This document shows positions 4,613 through 7,713 of a stretch of DNA of 7,713 nt, piece by piece. The stretch spans positions 3,376-11,088 of the forward strand of contig PCWO01000024.1 of assembly GCA_002796205.1 (NCBI GenBank), in the 5' to 3' direction. The position numbers and the translations under genes were made by a program. Numbering within the stretch: the stretch's first letter is position 1; each line of letters begins with the position of its first letter. The notes below the pieces were generated by a model, which saw only the letters and a program-made list of their open reading frames with translations, was not told where the DNA came from and made no database searches. Origin of the DNA: Candidatus Liptonbacteria bacterium CG11_big_fil_rev_8_21_14_0_20_35_14. GTDB taxonomy: Bacteria > Patescibacteriota > Minisyncoccia > UBA6257 > XYB1-36-10.

Positions 4613-7600
4613 ATGAATAAATACAAGAAAATTACAGCAATTGCGCTTTCTTTAACTACTGCAGTTTGGCTTTCGGGCGCAACTTTGGTTGTTCCGGTAG
4701 CACAGGCACAAAGCACTACAGCCGATTTGCAGGCTTTGATTGCCGATTTACAGGCTCAAATTCAGCAGTTACAGGCGCAATTAAACGGAAGTTCTTCTAG
4801 TAGCACCTCAACAGCTACATCTTTCAACTACACTCGCAACCTCACTGTGGGCAGTCGTGGAGATGATGTTATGGCCTTACAGAAGTTCTTGAATTCGCAA
4901 GGGTTCACAGTCGCTGCCAGCGGGGCAGGATCTACAGGAAGTGAAACAACTTACTTTGGATCTTTAACCAGAGCAGCTTTGGCCAAGTATCAGGCAGCTA
5001 ATGGAATTAATCCGCCAGCTGGATACTTTGGTCCATTAACACGAAGTCATGTAGCAACAGTTACTACAAGTACAGGATCAACCGGATCAACCGGATCAAC
5101 TGGTTCAACCGGATCGACTGGTTCAACATCAACAGGTTCAACTACAACAACAACTGGACCGGCAGGTAGTGTAACTGTAAGTTTGGCTTCAACACAGCCG
5201 GCAGCCGGTTTGTTTGGTGAAAGCTTTGCAAGCCGTCCTTTCACAAACCTTGTCTTTACCGCTTCTTCAGATGGAGATGCAACTATTGACGAAGTTACTA
5301 TTGAAAGAACAGGTCAATCAAGCGACGCTGCTTTTTCGGGAGTAGTATTACTTGATGAGGATGGTGTTCGTATTGGTGATTCCAAAACATTTGGATCAAC
5401 TCACCAGGCTCGTTTGACAGAGGATTTTGTGATTAAGGCCGGTAAGTCACGAACAATTACAATTGCCGGTGACTCGGATTCAGATCAGGATGCTTACAAC
5501 GGACAGTTGGCAAGTTTGTCCTTGGTCGGAGTTAAAACTTTAAATGGCACAACGGTTAATGCTAGTTATCCAATGGTAGGAGCAACTCACACAGTGAACA
5601 GTACTCTCTCAATCGGAACAGCTACTTTGACACGTGGTCCATCGGACCCAGGTTCTAGCCAAACAAAAGAGGTTGGCACCACCGGGTATACTTTCTCATC
5701 TATTAAAGTGACAGCTGGTTCGGCTGAAGATTTAACCTTGAAATCTGTTAAATTTAATCAGTCAGGTTCAGCTTCAGTAGATGATTTAACAAATGTAAAA
5801 ATTTACGTTGACGGTACGGCCTACGAAGCCACTGTGAGCGGAGATGATTACGTAGCTAAATTTGGAAGTGGTATTAAAGTATTAAAAGGTAATTCTAAAG
5901 AGGTAACTCTTAAAGGTGATATTGTAGGTGGTTCAGCTAGAACTATTGACTTTGACCTTTATAGATACGCTGATGTTCAGATTGTTGGAGATACCTTTGG
6001 TTACGCCTTACTACCAACAGCTTCAGAGGTGGCAGCTAGCGCTGATGATGGAAATTTCCATTCAGCCCAGCCTAACTTTGACGCTTTCCAGGTAACTGTT
6101 TCAGCCGGTACAATTAATGTAACCAAGGCTTCTAGCGTGGAGGCGACCAGTATTGCTGTTAACTTAGCTGATCAGCCACTTGGTGGTTGGGAGGTTGATG
6201 TTAAGGGTGAGGATATAACGGTGGCTACTATGATATTCCAGCTTTATCTTTCGGGAGATTCAGCTACAGCTGATCCGGAGGATATAACAAGTATTACTTT
6301 AGTAGACGCTAGTGGAAATGTGGTAGCTGGGCCAGAGGATGGGGTAGGGACGGCCGAAAACACAAATGGTACGGTTACCTTCTCTGACACGGTTACATTT
6401 AAAGCGGGACGAACTATCTATACTATGAAGGGTAAACTCGGAACAGATTTTGCTAACGATGTTACAATTTCGGCTTCCACTACTCCTTCAGGTTGGACAA
6501 CAGTTAAGGGTGTGACAACCGGAGTGACAATTACACCAACTCCAAGCTCGGGAGTAACAGCCAATACGATGACGGTTAAGGGCTCGGCTCTTAGAGTCTC
6601 GGTTTCGCCAACTCCATTTGCTCAAACGGTGGTCAGAGGCATTAACCAATTTACATTTGCTAAATACATCTTAGATGCCACGGCCTCGGGAGAGGATGTA
6701 CGATTAACGGCTATGTATCCAACACTACAGGTGCTTGGAACAGCTAATACGGCTGATGATTTAACAAACTGTCAGATGTATGATGGCTCAACGGCTTTGA
6801 ACACCGGAAGTAATATTTCTAATCCAACAAACGCAAATGCACAAGGAGATGAAATCACAGTCACATTTGACACCGGATTAACAATTACTAAAGGAACTAC
6901 CAAGACACTTGATTGGAAGTGTGACATTGCCGCTAACGGGACTGGTGACACTTATGCATTTGGTCTTGAGAATACTGCCGGAAGAGTAGTATCAACCGGA
7001 TTAACATCTGGTCAGGATATTACGGAGACATTAACAGCTTCAAATGGTCAGACTATAACTATGACGGGGTCGGGAACATTAACTATCGCGCTTGATTCAT
7101 CAAGCCCATCGCTTAAGTTAATAAATGCTAATACAACAGGTAATACTGTTTCGGCTCTACGTTTAACTTCGGCTAATGAGGATATTACTTTGAGTCAATT
7201 AATCTTACAGTTAAGTGGGACTGGCTCTAACACGCCATCGGATGTTACCAAGGTAACAGCCTGGTTGGCAGGCGGTTCTAGCGCTGTGGGAGAGGCGGTG
7301 TTTGTAGGAGACGCGGCTACGATGACTTTGTCTGGTGTAACTATTCCAAAGGATAGTGATATAGTACTTACTTTGAAGGCCGATATCGCGGCGATTGGAA
7401 CAAGTCAGTCAAATCCAGGTCATACTATTAAGATTGACTGGGATGCGACTGATAAAGACTCAAGTGGTAACTCAAGCACAAAGGGTATCGGAGCTTCATC
7501 GGGTACAACTTTGTATGCTTCCGGATCTGATACAAGCTCAAATGGAGTAAAAGTCTTTAAAGCCACTCCAACTGTAGCGCAAATAAGTCTTTCATCGGCT

Positions 7601-7713
7601 GAAACAACCTTAGTGGCAGCCACTGATAGGACATTGTACAAGTTTTCAGTTTCGGCTCCATCAACAGGCGGAATTGGACTTTACAAGTTTACCTTTGACA
7701 CAGCGACGGCTGG
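4613..7713 (+). CDS. Exported repeat-rich surface protein with peptidoglycan-binding domain (3' end outside window)
   Basis: The frame is open for 1033 codons and runs off the window, so the C-terminus is unknown. Residues 1-32 are a signal peptide: basic MNKYKK, a hydrophobic core, and a probable cut after AQA at 32. A Gln/Leu coiled coil follows (about 35-58), then a Ser/Thr linker. Next is a peptidoglycan-binding domain of the PG_binding_1 type (about 76-150; LTVGSRGDDVMALQKFLN at its start, YFGPLTR near its end). After a TGS-repeat linker (154-176) come Thr/Ser/Val-rich beta-type modules that recur about every 160 residues to the edge. The protein probably anchors to the wall through the first domain and displays the repeats outside, like an S-layer or adhesin; this role is inferred from architecture. 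Only two cysteines are seen (Cys720 and Cys770). No Shine-Dalgarno precedes the start, which was chosen because the signal peptide begins there. Codon choice is less TTA-biased than in clpB, possibly reflecting high expression. Confidence 0.85.
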   Translation, partial: MNKYKKITAIALSLTTAVWLSGATLVVPVAQAQSTTADLQALIADLQAQIQQLQAQLNGSSSSSTSTATSFNYTRNLTVGSRGDDVMALQKFLNSQGFTVAASGAGSTGSETTYFGSLTRAALAKYQAANGINPPAGYFGPLTRSHVATVTTSTGSTGSTGSTGSTGSTGSTSTGSTTTTTGPAGSVTVSLASTQPAAGLFGESFASRPFTNLVFTASSDGDATIDEVTIERTGQSSDAAFSGVVLLDEDGVRIGDSKTFGSTHQARLTEDFVIKAGKSRTITIAGDSDSDQDAYNGQLASLSLVGVKTLNGTTVNASYPMVGATHTVNSTLSIGTATLTRGPSDPGSSQTKEVGTTGYTFSSIKVTAGSAEDLTLKSVKFNQSGSASVDDLTNVKIYVDGTAYEATVSGDDYVAKFGSGIKVLKGNSKEVTLKGDIVGGSARTIDFDLYRYADVQIVGDTFGYALLPTASEVAASADDGNFHSAQPNFDAFQVTVSAGTINVTKASSVEATSIAVNLADQPLGGWEVDVKGEDITVATMIFQLYLSGDSATADPEDITSITLVDASGNVVAGPEDGVGTAENTNGTVTFSDTVTFKAGRTIYTMKGKLGTDFANDVTISASTTPSGWTTVKGVTTGVTITPTPSSGVTANTMTVKGSALRVSVSPTPFAQTVVRGINQFTFAKYILDATASGEDVRLTAMYPTLQVLGTANTADDLTNCQMYDGSTALNTGSNISNPTNANAQGDEITVTFDTGLTITKGTTKTLDWKCDIAANGTGDTYAFGLENTAGRVVSTGLTSGQDITETLTASNGQTITMTGSGTLTIALDSSSPSLKLINANTTGNTVSALRLTSANEDITLSQLILQLSGTGSNTPSDVTKVTAWLAGGSSAVGEAVFVGDAATMTLSGVTIPKDSDIVLTLKADIAAIGTSQSNPGHTIKIDWDATDKDSSGNSSTKGIGASSGTTLYASGSDTSSNGVKVFKATPTVAQISLSSAETTLVAATDRTLYKFSVSAPSTGGIGLYKFTFDTATA
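5072..5140 (+). repeat. In-frame 9-base tandem repeat encoding Thr-Gly-Ser units
   Basis: Six consecutive units of the type ACC GGA TCA (5072-5125), with third-position variants such as ACT GGT TCA, are followed by a degenerate tail (Thr-Ser-Thr-Gly-Ser, to 5140). They encode a flexible linker between the peptidoglycan-binding domain and the beta modules. Because the unit is a multiple of three, gain or loss of units would change linker length without shifting the frame. Confidence 0.85.
5270..7713 (+). repeat. Diverged protein-level repeats of about 160 residues in the surface protein
   Basis: A recurring landmark, usually (E)D(I/L/V)T followed by a hydrophobic strand and a Gly, starts near residues 220, 372, 532, 693 and 855, and again near 1017 where the window ends. 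Spacings are 152, 160, 161, 162 and about 162. Later landmarks recur in each unit: DLTN.K.Y.DG in unit 2, DLTNCQMYDG in unit 4, DITSITLVDASG in unit 3, DVTKVTAWLAGG in unit 5. A strand pair then follows, built like ...F..G..I.KG...TL..K.DI. The repeats have diverged strongly in DNA and are visible only as protein. Each probably holds two immunoglobulin-like beta-sandwich domains; that fold is inferred. Confidence 0.6.

Noticed and set aside
5047..5244. Minus-strand frame encoding PVDPVEPVDPV repeats
   Set aside because: This is the antisense reading of the Thr-Gly-Ser codon repeat in the surface protein, so its repetitiveness is explained.
7420..7641. Minus-strand open frame of 73 codons
   Set aside because: It lies within the surface protein frame, which is open throughout and fits the repeat pattern; no independent support.

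Overview
The window looks like a low-GC bacterial genome of the Candidate Phyla Radiation (Patescibacteria, Parcubacteria-like). This is inferred from gene content, not from a marker gene. The best clue is the exported protein at the right edge: signal peptide, Gln/Leu-rich coiled coil, one peptidoglycan-binding domain, Thr/Gly/Ser linker, then a long series of beta-rich repeats. A small winged-helix protein with a helical N-domain and an acidic linker also fits that group, as do starts without Shine-Dalgarno sequences. All genes are on the + strand.

Layout: 1-133 is an AT-rich leader holding the promoter of clpB. clpB (134-2761) is a full-length ClpB disaggregase with both ATPase modules and the long middle domain. 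An eight-helix membrane protein of unknown function (2706-3422) overlaps its end by 56 bases. A separate promoter (TTGACC-17-TATTAT) lies almost on top of the start of the winged-helix gene (3490-4209), predicting a leaderless transcript. The non-coding stretch 4210-4612 is the most unusual part. It holds a possible extended -10 promoter, three consecutive stem-loops ending in a strong intrinsic terminator, a second GC-richer block with many potential pairings, and a perfect TATAAT box close to the next gene. From 4613 to the window edge runs a 1033-codon open frame for the surface protein, whose 3' end lies outside.

Functionally the window joins protein quality control (ClpB), an unknown integral membrane protein, a probable DNA-binding regulator and a major cell-surface protein. 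The sequence does not show that they form one pathway. clpB and the membrane gene are probably co-transcribed. The regulator has its own promoter. The surface gene is separated from it by a terminator and probably has its own promoter.

The best candidates for something undescribed are two RNA-like elements between the regulator and the surface gene. In the first, a hairpin loop (GTGAGG) is complementary to the left arm of the terminator. In the second, a roughly 100-base block flanked by near-identical 11-base repeats can form a closed multi-stem fold. Neither matches an RNA family that I can name.
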